Positions 8,381 through 16,773 of a DNA stretch of 64,000 nt are shown here, in pieces (the first letter of the stretch is position 1; every line of letters starts with the position of its first letter). The translations under genes were made by a program, and so were the position numbers. The DNA lies in contig NZ_JAPEOQ010000001.1 of the NCBI RefSeq assembly GCF_026341035.1, positions 3,348,001-3,412,000 of the forward strand, given 5' to 3'. Source of the DNA: Streptomyces sp. NBC_01016 (GTDB lineage Bacteria > Actinomycetota > Actinomycetes > Streptomycetales > Streptomycetaceae). The notes under the pieces are model-generated. The model was not told the DNA's origin and searched no databases. It saw only the letters and a program-made list of their open reading frames with translations.

Positions 8381-9226
8381 CTACTTCCAGGCGCCGGCCG
8401 CCGCCTCCCGCTCCGCGAACTCCCCGAACGTGCGCGGCCCGCGCCCGAGCACCCGCTCCACGTCACCGGTGACCGCGGCGTTCCGCCCGTCGAGCAGCGC
8501 CCCGAACAGCTCCATCAGGAACGCCACTTCCTCCTCCGGCACCCCGAACCCGCCCAGCGCCGCCCCGTACTCCCGCACCGGAACCGGGACATAGCGCTTC
8601 TCGGTCCCGGTGGCCGCCGCGACGGCCGCGAGCGCCTCGCCCCACGTCAGGAGCGCGGGCCCGGTGAGATCCAGGACCTCACCCGCGTACCGCCCCGACG
8701 GTTCGCGCAGCACGGCGACCGCGACCTCCGCGATGTCCGTCGCGTCGATGAACGGCTCGCGCAGCGCCTCCGGGGCCGCGAACGCCAGTTCCCCGCCGCG
8801 CACCTGGTCCGCGAGGTGGCCCTCGCTGAAGTTCTGCTGGAACCAGGCGCACCGCAGCACGGTCCACTGCGCCCCCGACTCCCGCAGCGCCTCCTCCGCA
8901 GGCAGCGCCTGGTCCTCGCCGCGCGCCGACAGCAGCACGAGCCGCGTCACCCCGAGTTCCACCGCCCGCCGCGCCAGCGCGCCCACCAGGCCGGCGGCGT
9001 CCGGCGCCCCGATGTCCGTGGGGAAGGCGAGATACGCCCCGTCGGCGCCGCGCAGCGCCTCGTCCCAGGTCCCGGGCTCCTCCCAATCGAACCGCACCGC
9101 GCCCGACCGGGAGGCCGCCCGGACGCCCAACCCGGCGGCGCGCGCCGCGTCGGCGACCCTGCGCCCCGTACGACCGGTGGCCCCGGTCACCAGCACCGTC
9201 TGTGTGTTCCGCTCCGTCTGCGTCAT
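8381..9226 (-). CDS. NmrA-like NAD(P)-binding oxidoreductase
   Basis: 281 aa. The N-terminal VLVTGATGRTGRRVA is the glycine-rich NAD(P) motif of atypical short-chain dehydrogenases. RLVLLSARGED, the WTVLRCAWFQQNFSE segment and PFIDATDIAEVA are hallmark segments of the NmrA/QOR2 subfamily, where the active-site Tyr-x3-Lys is often lost; it is absent here. Such proteins reduce quinones or sense NADP+. The ATG at 9226 was chosen because it begins just before the Rossmann strand; GGAGG lies very close to it. Divergent from an AraC-type gene whose start is 80 bases away, a common layout for a regulator and its target. Confidence 0.85.
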   Translation of the reverse strand: MTQTERNTQTVLVTGATGRTGRRVADAARAAGLGVRAASRSGAVRFDWEEPGTWDEALRGADGAYLAFPTDIGAPDAAGLVGALARRAVELGVTRLVLLSARGEDQALPAEEALRESGAQWTVLRCAWFQQNFSEGHLADQVRGGELAFAAPEALREPFIDATDIAEVAVAVLREPSGRYAGEVLDLTGPALLTWGEALAAVAAATGTEKRYVPVPVREYGAALGGFGVPEEEVAFLMELFGALLDGRNAAVTGDVERVLGRGPRTFGEFAEREAAAGAWK

Positions 9227-9294
9227 GCCTCCACTCAACTGCCGGGCGCCATCCGCCGACATCGCCGAGCCGCTCGCTGCCATACGCGGCCGTC

Positions 9295-9306
9295 TACTCT
9301 GCATTC
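9295..9306 (+). promoter_or_regulatory. Leaderless -10 box for AraC-type regulator
   Basis: TACTCT (9295-9300) ends 6 bases before the ATG at 9307 and no ribosome site precedes that start. The 80-base gap to the divergent NmrA-like gene must hold both promoters. Confidence 0.45.
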
Positions 9307-10239
9307 ATGGACGTACTCGCAGGGCTCCTGGAAGGGCCGAGGGCGCGCGGGGCCTTCATGATGCGGGCCTGCTTCGAGCCGCCGTGGGCCGTGCGGATCG
9401 CCGACGAGGCGCCGCTCTCCGTGATGATCATGGTGGAGGGCGAGGCGTGGATCCTGCCGGAGGGCGACGAGGACAAGCCCCGGCACATCCGCCCCGGCGA
9501 CATCGCCATCGCCCGCGGCCCGGACCCGTACGTCTGCTGCGACGACCCGGCCACCGAACCGCGCGCCGAGATCGGACCCGGACAGGAGTGCCGCCCGCTG
9601 GGCCCCGCGCACGTCGGCCGCTACAAGGAGTTCGGTGTACGGGAGTGGGGCGAGTCCCCGGACGCCCCGGCCAAGATGCTGATCGGCACGTACCAGCTGC
9701 GCGGCGAGCTGACCGCGCGGCTGCTCGACGCGCTGCCCGCGCTGCTCGTGCTGCCCACCGAGGTGTGGCGCTGCCCGCTCACCCCGCTGGTCGCCGAGGA
9801 GATCGTGAAGGACGAGCCCGGCCAGGACGTCGTCCTCGACCGCCTCCTCGACCTCCTGCTCATCGCCTCACTGCGCGCCTGGTTCTCCCGGCCGGAGGCC
9901 GACGCGCCCGCCTGGTACCGGGCGATGGGCGACCCGGTCGTGGGCCGCGCGCTGCGCCTCATCCAGGACGACCCCGCCCACCCCTGGACGGTCGTCGAAC
10001 TCGCCGAGCGGTCCGGCGTCTCACGGGCCGCACTCGCCCGCCGCTTCACGGAGCTGGTGGGCGAGCCCCCGATGGCGTACCTGACCGGCTGGCGCCTCGC
10101 GCTCGCCGCGGACCTGCTGCGCGAGGGCGGGGCGACGGTCGCGGCGATCGCCCGGCGCGTCGGGTACGGCAGCGCGTTCGCCCTGTCCACCGCGTTCAAG
10201 CGGGAGTACGGGGTGAGCCCGCAGGAGTACCGGTCATGA
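9307..10239 (+). CDS. AraC-family regulator with cupin sensor domain
   Basis: 310 aa. The N-terminal half is a cupin domain of the RCS/Cupin_6 type (LSVMIMVEGEAWILPEG, HIRPGDIAIARGPDPYVCCDD). The C-terminal ~100 residues hold two helix-turn-helix motifs (WTVVELAERSGVSRAALARRFTELVGEPP and TVAAIARRVGYGSAFALSTAFKREYGVSPQEY). It probably senses a small molecule and controls the divergent NmrA-like oxidoreductase. Its stop overlaps the start of a second AraC-like gene (ATGA at 10236-10239), so the two regulators are co-translated. Confidence 0.9.
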   Translation: MDVLAGLLEGPRARGAFMMRACFEPPWAVRIADEAPLSVMIMVEGEAWILPEGDEDKPRHIRPGDIAIARGPDPYVCCDDPATEPRAEIGPGQECRPLGPAHVGRYKEFGVREWGESPDAPAKMLIGTYQLRGELTARLLDALPALLVLPTEVWRCPLTPLVAEEIVKDEPGQDVVLDRLLDLLLIASLRAWFSRPEADAPAWYRAMGDPVVGRALRLIQDDPAHPWTVVELAERSGVSRAALARRFTELVGEPPMAYLTGWRLALAADLLREGGATVAAIARRVGYGSAFALSTAFKREYGVSPQEYRS

Positions 10240-10940
10240 GCGGCGGCTACGCGGAGCGGGCCGCGCGGGTGCCGGGCGCGGTGGTGTGGACCCGGACCGT
10301 CGCGGACGACGAGAGCGCCGCGGCCCCGGTGCTGCCCGACGGCTGCATGGACCTGATCTGGAGCGAGGGCCGGCTCTTCGTCGCGGGACCCGACACCCGC
10401 GCCCACTCCACGGACCCCGGCGAGGGCCGCCGCTACGCGGGCATCCGCTTCGCACCCGGCACGGCGCCCGGCTACCTGGGCGTTCCGGCACACGAACTGC
10501 GGGACACCCGTGTCGAGTTGGAGCGTCTGTGGCAGGGGAGCGAGGCCCGGCGGCTGACCGAGCGCCTGGACGCCGCCGCCGACCCGGCCGCCGAACTGGA
10601 GGACCTGGCGGCCCGCCTCGCCCACGTCGCCGGGCCGCCCGACCCGCTGCTCACGCATGTGGCGCGGGCGCTCGACGCGGGCCGCACCGTCACGTCCGTC
10701 GCCGACGAGACGGGCCTGGGCGCCCGCACCCTGCACCGCCGCTCGCTGGCCGCGTTCGGCTACGGCCCCAAGACCCTGGCCCGCGTCCTGCGCCTGCAAC
10801 GGGCCCTGGCGCTCGTCCGCGCCGACGTCCCGTTCGCCGAGGCGGCGGCCCGCGCAGGCTATACGGACCAGGCCCATCTGGCGCGCGACGTAAGGGACTT
10901 GACGGGCCGCACGCTGAGCGAGCTCAGGCGGCGGGCGTGA
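10236..10940 (+). CDS. AraC-family regulator with DUF6597-like N-terminal domain
   Basis: 234 aa. The N-terminal part (GAVVWTRTV, LPDGCMDLIWSEGRLFVAGPDT, YAGIRFAPGTAPGYLGVPAHELRDTRVEL) matches the ligand domain of a common actinobacterial AraC subfamily; the C-terminal ~85 residues are the AraC DNA-binding domain (VADETGLGARTLHRRSLAAFGYGPKTLARVLRLQRAL and AARAGYTDQAHLARDVRDLTGRTLSEL). Starts inside the stop of the upstream AraC gene. Its 3' end overlaps by 17 bases the 3' end of a convergent VOC-family gene. Two different AraC proteins in one overlapping pair is unusual; they may act together or in series. Confidence 0.87.
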   Translation: MSGGYAERAARVPGAVVWTRTVADDESAAAPVLPDGCMDLIWSEGRLFVAGPDTRAHSTDPGEGRRYAGIRFAPGTAPGYLGVPAHELRDTRVELERLWQGSEARRLTERLDAAADPAAELEDLAARLAHVAGPPDPLLTHVARALDAGRTVTSVADETGLGARTLHRRSLAAFGYGPKTLARVLRLQRALALVRADVPFAEAAARAGYTDQAHLARDVRDLTGRTLSELRRRA

Positions 10941-11310
10941 GCGGCGCGAAGAGGTCCACCTGGTTGCCGTCGGGGTCCCGCATCACGCAGTACCGCTGCC
11001 CCCACTCGGCGTCCCACGGCTTCATCACGCACTGGTGACCCACGGCGGTCAGCTTCTCGTACGTGGCGTCGACCCCCGCGGCGTCGCCGCAGAGGAACGC
11101 GAGCGAGACACGGCCGGAGCCCCGGTCGTCCCCGCTGGGGTCGGGATCGAACATCAAGCGGATACCGCCGGCCAACTCGGCCTCCACATGCGGAAGTTCC
11201 TCGGCGCCCGCGGGGAACGTGAGGCCGAGGAGCCGGTAGAAGGCGAGTGAGGCGGTCAGGTCGGAGCTGCTGACGCCGATGGCGTCCATACGCGGAGTGA
11301 CATCGTTCAT
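10924..11310 (-). CDS. VOC-family (glyoxalase/bleomycin-resistance fold) protein
   Basis: 128 aa, one VOC module: MDAIGVSSSDLTASLAFYRLLGL opens the first beta-alpha-beta unit, and RYCVMRDPDGNQVDLFAPL is the usual C-terminal strand. These proteins bind metals or small hydrophobic ligands; members include glyoxalase I, ring-cleavage dioxygenases and antibiotic-binding proteins, so the substrate is unknown. The ATG at 11310 fits the fold start. Tail-to-tail overlap with the AraC gene on the plus strand. Confidence 0.83.
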   Translation of the reverse strand: MNDVTPRMDAIGVSSSDLTASLAFYRLLGLTFPAGAEELPHVEAELAGGIRLMFDPDPSGDDRGSGRVSLAFLCGDAAGVDATYEKLTAVGHQCVMKPWDAEWGQRYCVMRDPDGNQVDLFAPLTPAA

Positions 11311-11409
11311 GGCCTCACCGTAGGCACCGGACAGGCCCGCGGTCTTGTACGAAACGGACACCTTCCGTCCCTCCTTGCGCGCGGGCCGAAACCGCCGTAC
11401 ACGAGGCAT

Positions 11410-12063
11410 ATGGCAGAAAACGAGTTCCTCGTCACCAAGGTGGTCCCCGCGAACCCGGTCACCCTGGAAGCCGATTACGATCCGGCCGTGTCCCGATGGC
11501 TGTGGCTGGTGAAGTGGCTGCTCGCCCTGCCTCACTACCTGATTCTCGTCTTCCTCTTCATCGCCTCGGGTCTCACCACGCTCGTCGCCCTGTTCGCGAT
11601 CCTGTTCACGACCCGCTACCCGCGTCTCCTCTTCGACTTCAACGTCGGGGTGATGCGCTGGACCTGGCGCGTCGGCTACTACACGTACGGAACCCTCGGC
11701 ACCGACCGCTACCCTCCGTTCACGCTCGCGCCCGTCCCCGACTATCCGGCCCGCCTCGACGTCGCCTACCCCGAGCACCTGTCGCGCGGACTGGTCCTCG
11801 TCAAGTGGTGGCTGCTCGTGCTGCCCCAACTGCTGATCGTGTCGCTGCTCGTCGGCGGCTCCAGCACGGCGGGCGGCGTCGCGGGACTGCTCACGTTCTT
11901 CGCCGCCGTCGCCCTGCTCTTCACCGGCGTCTACCCGCGCGGCATGTACGACTTCAACATCGGCCTGCACCGCTGGGCGGCGCGGGTGGCGGCGTACGCG
12001 GGGCTGATGACGGACATCTATCCGCCGTTCCGCCTCGACCAGGGGGAGCGCGAGCCCCACTAG
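11410..12063 (+). CDS. DUF4389 membrane protein
   Basis: 217 aa. Two tandem DUF4389 units, each with two membrane helices and the motif RYPRLLFDFNVGVMRWTWRV / VYPRGMYDFNIGLHRWAARV, followed by TYGTLGTDRYPPF / YAGLMTDIYPPF. The family is widespread in actinobacteria and of unknown function. Single gene. The stop TAG is followed immediately by a 6-bp hairpin (12064-12085). Confidence 0.85.
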   Translation: MAENEFLVTKVVPANPVTLEADYDPAVSRWLWLVKWLLALPHYLILVFLFIASGLTTLVALFAILFTTRYPRLLFDFNVGVMRWTWRVGYYTYGTLGTDRYPPFTLAPVPDYPARLDVAYPEHLSRGLVLVKWWLLVLPQLLIVSLLVGGSSTAGGVAGLLTFFAAVALLFTGVYPRGMYDFNIGLHRWAARVAAYAGLMTDIYPPFRLDQGEREPH

Positions 12064-12085
12064 GGCCTGTCGTTTGGATCAGGCC
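12064..12085. terminator. Hairpin after DUF4389 gene
   Basis: GGCCTG (12064-12069) pairs with CAGGCC (12080-12085) around TCGTTTGGAT, starting on the base after the stop codon. It may terminate the DUF4389 transcript. From memory, similar strings recur in Streptomyces genomes, so it may be a dispersed short repeat. Confidence 0.45.
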
Positions 12086-12112
12086 GGGCTCGCGGGGCCC
12101 TAACATCCGGGC

Positions 12113-12772
12113 ATGCCCGCAGCCACACTCCTCGTGTACACCCGCACCACCGACTACCGCCACGACTCCATCCCGGGCGCCGTCGAGGCCCTGCGCACAC
12201 TCGGCTTCGCCGTGCGGCACACCGAGGACCCGGCCGACTTCGAGGCGGCGCTCGACGCGGGGCCCGACGCCGTCGTCTTCCTCTCCACCAGCGGTGACGT
12301 GCTCACGGGCGGGGGCCGCGAACGGCTCGCTGGGTACGTCGACGGGGGCGGCGGCTTCGTCGGGGTGCACGCGGCGGCGTGCACGGAATACGGATGGCCG
12401 TACTACGGGGACCTGCTCGCGGCGCGCTTCGACCGGCACCCCGTGTACCAGCCGGGCCGCATCCGGATCGCCGACCACGACCACCCGGCCACCCAACACC
12501 TGCCGCCCTATTGGGAGTTCACCGACGAGTGGTACGACTTCCGCTCCGACCCGCGCGAGGATCCGACGGTGCGAGTACTCGCGTACGCCGACGAGTCCTC
12601 GTACGAGGGGGCGGCCATGGGCGGCGACCATCCGCTGGTGTGGTGCCGGGACCCGGAGGCATCGGGCCGCATGTTCTACACGGCCCTCGGCCACGCCACG
12701 GAGGCGTACGACGACCCGGCCTTCCGGGCGCATCTGGCGGGGGCGATCCACTGGGCGGCACGCAGGGACTAG
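12113..12772 (+). CDS. ThuA-domain protein
   Basis: 219 aa. A single ThuA (class I glutamine amidotransferase-like fold) domain: LLVYTRTTDYRHDSIPGAVEALR at the N-terminus, VFLSTSGDVL, GGGGFVGVHAAA (the nucleophile-elbow position, with His-Ala instead of Cys), and FYTALGHATEAY near the end. ThuA homologues are linked to trehalose or other sugar use, but catalytic activity is mostly unproven. Single gene, with no sugar genes immediately beside it. Confidence 0.85.
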   Translation: MPAATLLVYTRTTDYRHDSIPGAVEALRTLGFAVRHTEDPADFEAALDAGPDAVVFLSTSGDVLTGGGRERLAGYVDGGGGFVGVHAAACTEYGWPYYGDLLAARFDRHPVYQPGRIRIADHDHPATQHLPPYWEFTDEWYDFRSDPREDPTVRVLAYADESSYEGAAMGGDHPLVWCRDPEASGRMFYTALGHATEAYDDPAFRAHLAGAIHWAARRD

Positions 12773-12779
12773 CGTCCCA

Positions 12780-12815
12780 GTGGCTCAGCGGCCCAGCGCG
12801 CCCGTGGCTCAGCGG
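12780..12815. repeat. 12-base direct repeat covering a stop codon
   Basis: GTGGCTCAGCGG occurs at 12780-12791 and 12804-12815. The second copy contains the stop of the minus-strand mmuM gene; the first repeats that stop 24 bases further on. Confidence 0.7.
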
Positions 12816-13714
12816 TCGAGCGCCGCCGCGATCCCCGCCACCGCGCTCGGCCCGACCCGGCAGCAGCCGCCGATCAACCGGGCCCCGGCGTCCCGCCACG
12901 CGGTCACCTGTTCCGGGGCGGACGTGGCGCTGCCCGTCCAGGCGCGCGCCTCGGCGTCCCACTCCTCGCCGCTGTTGGGGTAGACGACGACCGGCTTGCC
13001 GGTGACGCGGGACGCGAGGCGCACGGCGGGCTCGACGTCGCGCGGGGCGCAGCAGTTGACGCCGACCGCGACGACCTCCTCCGAGTCCGCGGCGACCGCG
13101 AACGCCTCCTCCAGCGACTGCCCGGCGCGGGTGCGCGCGCCGTCGACGCTGTACGACAGCCAGGCCGGCACGCCGAGCCCGCGCACGGCCCGCACCAGGG
13201 CCCGCGCCTCGTCCGCGTCGGGCACGGTCTCCAGGGCGAACACGTCGGGCGCGGCCCCCGCGAGCACCTCAAGGCGGGGCCGGTGGAAGGCGTACAGCTC
13301 CTCCTCGCTGAGCCCGTACCGCCCCCGGTACTCCGACCCGTCGGCGAGCATCGCCCCGTACGGCCCCGCGGAGGCGGCCACCCACAGGGGCCGGTCGGTG
13401 TCGGTGGCGGTGGCCGCCGTGCGCGCCAACTCGACGCTGGAGACCATGAGTTCGGCGGCCCGATCGTGCCCGATGCCGCGCCGTGCGAACCCGTCGAACG
13501 TGGCCTGATAGCTGGCCGTGATGGCGACGTTCGCGCCCGCCTCGTAGTACGTGCGGTGCGCCGCGACGATCGCCTCCGGCTCCTCGGCGAGCAGCCGCGC
13601 CGACCAGAGCTCGTCGCTCAGATCGTGGCCGGCGGCCTCCAGCTGGTTGGACAGGCCGCCGTCGAGAACGAGCGTGCCTCCGGCGAGGGCGCGGGTGAAG
13701 GAGTTGCTGGTCAT
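12809..13714 (-). CDS. mmuM: Homocysteine S-methyltransferase
   Basis: 301 aa. Methylates L-homocysteine to methionine using S-methylmethionine or S-adenosylmethionine, with a zinc-bound thiolate. The N-terminal VLDGGLSNQLEAAGHDLSD and the cysteine motifs VGVNCCAP (about residue 218) and IGGCCRVGP (about 285), which supply the zinc ligands, are all present. Length is normal for the MmuM/YagD family. No SAM-cycle gene adjoins it. The end of the gene is duplicated as a short repeat including the stop codon. Confidence 0.92.
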   Translation of the reverse strand: MTSNSFTRALAGGTLVLDGGLSNQLEAAGHDLSDELWSARLLAEEPEAIVAAHRTYYEAGANVAITASYQATFDGFARRGIGHDRAAELMVSSVELARTAATATDTDRPLWVAASAGPYGAMLADGSEYRGRYGLSEEELYAFHRPRLEVLAGAAPDVFALETVPDADEARALVRAVRGLGVPAWLSYSVDGARTRAGQSLEEAFAVAADSEEVVAVGVNCCAPRDVEPAVRLASRVTGKPVVVYPNSGEEWDAEARAWTGSATSAPEQVTAWRDAGARLIGGCCRVGPSAVAGIAAALDR

Positions 13715-13800
13715 GACGTCGACGCTAACCGACCGAGCGGCGGGCCGGGTCAGGCCCTAAGGGCTCCAAGGCCTCTGAGGCCCCTGAGGCCCCTAATGCC

Positions 13801-15471
13801 CTACGCCAGCAGATCGATCGCGTCGATCGCCGTCCCGGCGCTCAGGTACGAGGTCGTCCCTGAGCCGCTCACCACCTGGATCTTCAGCGTGTTGTACGCG
13901 CTGGTGTCCGTCTGCCAGGCGGAGGCGGGGACCGAGTACGTGAACGTGTGGTTGTTGCCGCGGTACGAGCCGTTCGTGAGGGAGCGGGTGGCCGGCTGGG
14001 TCGGTGGCGTGGGGATCGCGGACGTCCATGTGTCGTTGACGACGACCTGCGGGCGGCCGTTGGCGTACGCCGTCGTCACGCCGATGCGGAGGGTGTGCGC
14101 GGCGGCGGCCTGCGCGGCGGTCAGCTTGAAGTAGACGATGACCCCGCTGTTGACGTCCTTCCAGAGATAGCAGGGGAAGGCCGAGGTCTCGGTGCCGCTG
14201 CCGACGACGACGTTGCCGGTCCAGGTGGCGGCGCGTACGTCGGACGGGTGCGCGTACGTCATCAGGTCGGCGTTCTTGAAGCCGCTCGGCGTCCCGTTCC
14301 AGTCGTTGATGCGCCAGATCGCGGTGGCGTTGGAGGGGTCGTTCGTCGCGGGGATCGCGATCGTGTTCACCGTCGTCGTCGCGCCCGCCGTGACCGTCAC
14401 CGACCCTGTGTGGACGGCGAGTTCGCCCTTGAAGACGGTGAGCGTGTAGGTGCCGGGCAGGACCTTCACGATCGAGAAGTAGCCGTCCGACGCGCGCGCC
14501 GAACCCCAGTACTGGGCCGTGGAGTTGGCGATTCCGACGGTGTAGGCGTGGGACGTGTCCCGGCCGCTGATGCCGACGCCCGCCATCCGCCCGCGCCCGC
14601 TCGCGGCGACGTACCCGGACATGCCGAGCGCGTCCGCCCACGACGTGTCGATGTTCCCGGGGTACAGCGACGACGAGGGCGCGCCGCCGTCCGTGAGCGC
14701 GATGACGTACGGGCCCTGGAGGCCGAACCGCTCGCTCTCCGTCTGGTTCTGGCCGTAGTACAGGATCTCGTAGAGCCCGCCGCCGTCCGCGCTCTGGTGC
14801 CTGAGCAGCGAGCGGTAGAACGGCCCGCCGGACGCCTTCTCGTGGTTCGAGCGGACCACCCACAACCCGACGCCGCCCGCGCTCCAGCCGACGTGGTCGT
14901 AGTCGATGACGCGCAGCTTCGAGTAGTGCTTCGACCTGGTCTGACCGTCCGCCTTCGCGAACACGTCGGACGCCTCGATCGTCGTCGGCGCGTATGTGTA
15001 GGAGTCCGGCTGGTCGTTGAGGAACAGGCCGGCCTTGACGCGCAGGATGAAGCGGGTGGCGCTGACGGAGGTATCCGCCTTGTTGGTCCACACGTAGACG
15101 TTGTTCTCGCCGCTCCGGGCCGCGTAGTAGTGCTTGAGCGTCCCGTACGCCACGGAGATCAGGATCGTCGAACCGGACTGCTTGACGCCGACCGAGGACG
15201 CGCCGAGCCCCGACTCGATGTGCGAGTTCTTGCCGCCGTAGCCCTGGTACTCAACTCCCTTGTAGGACAGGGACGTCAGGTCGCCGTTCGCCTTGCTGAC
15301 CTTGAACACAAGGCTGGCGCCGGTGTCGACGACGTAGTTCGAGCCGTCGTCGCTGTAGCCGAAGGTCGCGGCGGACGCGGTGGGGGAGAGGGGTCCTGCC
15401 ACCGCCGCGGTGGCGGCCGTCGCGGCGGCCGCCGTCAGCAGGGCGCGGCGTCCGATGGGGGTTTCGGGCAT
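13801..15471 (-). CDS. Secreted rhamnogalacturonan lyase (PL4-like)
   Basis: 556 aa. The N-terminal MPETPIGRRALLTAAAA is a twin-arginine-type signal, with cleavage likely after PTASA. The rest follows polysaccharide lyase family 4: an N-terminal catalytic beta-sandwich, a middle fibronectin-III-like domain (VLPGTYTLTVFKGELAVHTGSV) and a C-terminal carbohydrate-binding jelly-roll (AIWRINDWNGTPSGFKNAD...). It should cut the rhamnogalacturonan-I backbone of pectin by beta-elimination outside the cell. Divergent from a rhamnogalacturonan acetylesterase-like gene, so the two likely form one pectin-degradation locus sharing the 15472-15690 control region. Confidence 0.87.
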   Translation of the reverse strand: MPETPIGRRALLTAAAATAATAAVAGPLSPTASAATFGYSDDGSNYVVDTGASLVFKVSKANGDLTSLSYKGVEYQGYGGKNSHIESGLGASSVGVKQSGSTILISVAYGTLKHYYAARSGENNVYVWTNKADTSVSATRFILRVKAGLFLNDQPDSYTYAPTTIEASDVFAKADGQTRSKHYSKLRVIDYDHVGWSAGGVGLWVVRSNHEKASGGPFYRSLLRHQSADGGGLYEILYYGQNQTESERFGLQGPYVIALTDGGAPSSSLYPGNIDTSWADALGMSGYVAASGRGRMAGVGISGRDTSHAYTVGIANSTAQYWGSARASDGYFSIVKVLPGTYTLTVFKGELAVHTGSVTVTAGATTTVNTIAIPATNDPSNATAIWRINDWNGTPSGFKNADLMTYAHPSDVRAATWTGNVVVGSGTETSAFPCYLWKDVNSGVIVYFKLTAAQAAAAHTLRIGVTTAYANGRPQVVVNDTWTSAIPTPPTQPATRSLTNGSYRGNNHTFTYSVPASAWQTDTSAYNTLKIQVVSGSGTTSYLSAGTAIDAIDLLA

Positions 15472-15548
15472 GGGGGTGCCCTCCTGAGTGAGGTGGGAGG
15501 TGCGGATGGTGCGGATGACTCGGCAGCGTGACAGTCGAACGACGTTCG

Positions 15549-15562
15549 CGAAAGCCCTTTCG
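15549..15562. promoter_or_regulatory. Palindrome CGAAAGCCCTTTCG, candidate sugar-regulator operator
   Basis: A perfect inverted repeat (CGAAAG-CC-CTTTCG) in the divergent gap of the lyase/esterase pair, 78 bases upstream of the lyase start. Its core GAAAGCCCTTTC is the exact reverse complement of the core at 31118-31129, upstream of the ROK regulator and beta-galactosidase. A second, different palindromic box (GAAAGCGCTTGC, 15629-15640) lies 51 bases before the esterase start. Confidence 0.55.
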
Positions 15563-15628
15563 GTGAACGGGACTTGAAGGCGCCGACCGGTTTCTCGCCG
15601 AAAACTTTGAATCGTTGCAGGAGGGCTA

Positions 15629-15640
15629 GAAAGCGCTTGC
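15629..15640. promoter_or_regulatory. LacI-type half-palindrome before acetylesterase gene
   Basis: GAAAGCGCTTGC centres on the palindrome AAGCGCTT, the general form of LacI-family operators in actinobacteria. It lies just upstream of the ribosome site of the 15691 gene. No LacI gene is adjacent, so the regulator is unknown. Confidence 0.4.
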
Positions 15641-15690
15641 CCGCTGGGCTATGGTCCGTCCGCCGTACGCCCCGCCGAAGGAGTCCACCC

Positions 15691-16764
15691 GTGAGACGTG
15701 CCCGGAGCCGCTTCCGTAGACCTGCACTCGTCGCCGCCTGCCTCGCCGCGGCCGTGTCCGCCGGTGGGCTCGCGCCCGCCCACGCCGCTTCCGGGGCCTC
15801 CCCGGCTTCCGGCCTCGACCACTGCACCGGAACCGCGCCCGTGAACTGCCACTTCGATGTGGCTCCCGGACAGTACGACGTGCGCGTCACGCTGGGCGGT
15901 GCCGAAGCGGGCAGTACGTCGATATCCGGCGAGGCCCGCCGCGCCCTGCTCGCCGAGACACCGACGGCCGCAGGCCGGACGGCCCACCGCTCCTTCACGG
16001 TCGACGTCCGTACCCCGGAAGGCGAGCCCACGGGCCCCACAGGCACGGAAGGCCTCGACCTCACCTTCGCCGGATCGTCCCCGCTCCTTGCATCGATTCA
16101 GATCAAGAAGGCACGCGCCACCACCCCACGCGTCTTCCTCCTCGGCGACTCGACGGTGTGCGACCAGGCGGCGGACCCGTACACGGGCTGGGGCCAGGAG
16201 CTGCCGCAGTTCCTCAAGCGGGGCGTGAGTGTCGCCAACTACGCGGACAGCGGCGAGAGTTCAGTGACATACCTCCAGAACCCCGCCCTCTTCCCGGCCG
16301 TCGAACCGCAGCTCCGCCGCGGCGACCTGGCCCTGATCCAGCTCGCCCACAACGACAAGACCACCGACGCGGCGACGTACCGGGCCAACCTCAAGACCCT
16401 CGTCGACCGTGTCCGGGCGCGGGGCGGACGGCCGGTCCTCGTGACGCCGATCGTGCGCCGCTGGTTCAACGCGGACGGAACCCTGAACAACGACACGGCC
16501 CTCCTCGTGAACGGCCTCGGCGTCAACCACCCTGCTGTCGTGCGGGAGTTGGCGGCGACGGAGCGGGTCCCCCTGATCGACCTGACGGCGCTGACGAAGG
16601 CGCGCGTGGAGGAGCTGGGCCCGGAGGCCTCGAAGGCGCTCTACCTCTACGACGAGAAGCGCGACAACACGCACACGTCGGTGCGCGGCGCCACGGAGTT
16701 CGCGCAGTTCGTCCGGAACGAACTGCGCGAACAGGGCCTTGTGCGGGATGAGTTGGTCCGCTGA
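15691..16764 (+). CDS. Secreted rhamnogalacturonan acetylesterase (CE12/SGNH hydrolase)
   Basis: 357 aa, GTG start at 15691 with GAAGGAG seven bases upstream. A signal peptide (RRPALVAACLAAAVSAGGLAP) with an AHA-A cleavage site is followed by a ~100-residue beta-rich domain and then the SGNH hydrolase: block I FLLGDSTVCD (Ser154), GWGQELPQFL, block III LIQLAHND, and block V DNTHTSVRGA with the catalytic Asp and His near 331-334. Members remove acetyl groups from rhamnogalacturonan so the lyase can act. It faces the lyase gene across a shared control region. Confidence 0.88.
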   Translation: MRRARSRFRRPALVAACLAAAVSAGGLAPAHAASGASPASGLDHCTGTAPVNCHFDVAPGQYDVRVTLGGAEAGSTSISGEARRALLAETPTAAGRTAHRSFTVDVRTPEGEPTGPTGTEGLDLTFAGSSPLLASIQIKKARATTPRVFLLGDSTVCDQAADPYTGWGQELPQFLKRGVSVANYADSGESSVTYLQNPALFPAVEPQLRRGDLALIQLAHNDKTTDAATYRANLKTLVDRVRARGGRPVLVTPIVRRWFNADGTLNNDTALLVNGLGVNHPAVVRELAATERVPLIDLTALTKARVEELGPEASKALYLYDEKRDNTHTSVRGATEFAQFVRNELREQGLVRDELVR

Positions 16765-16773
16765 GGGCTGGGC

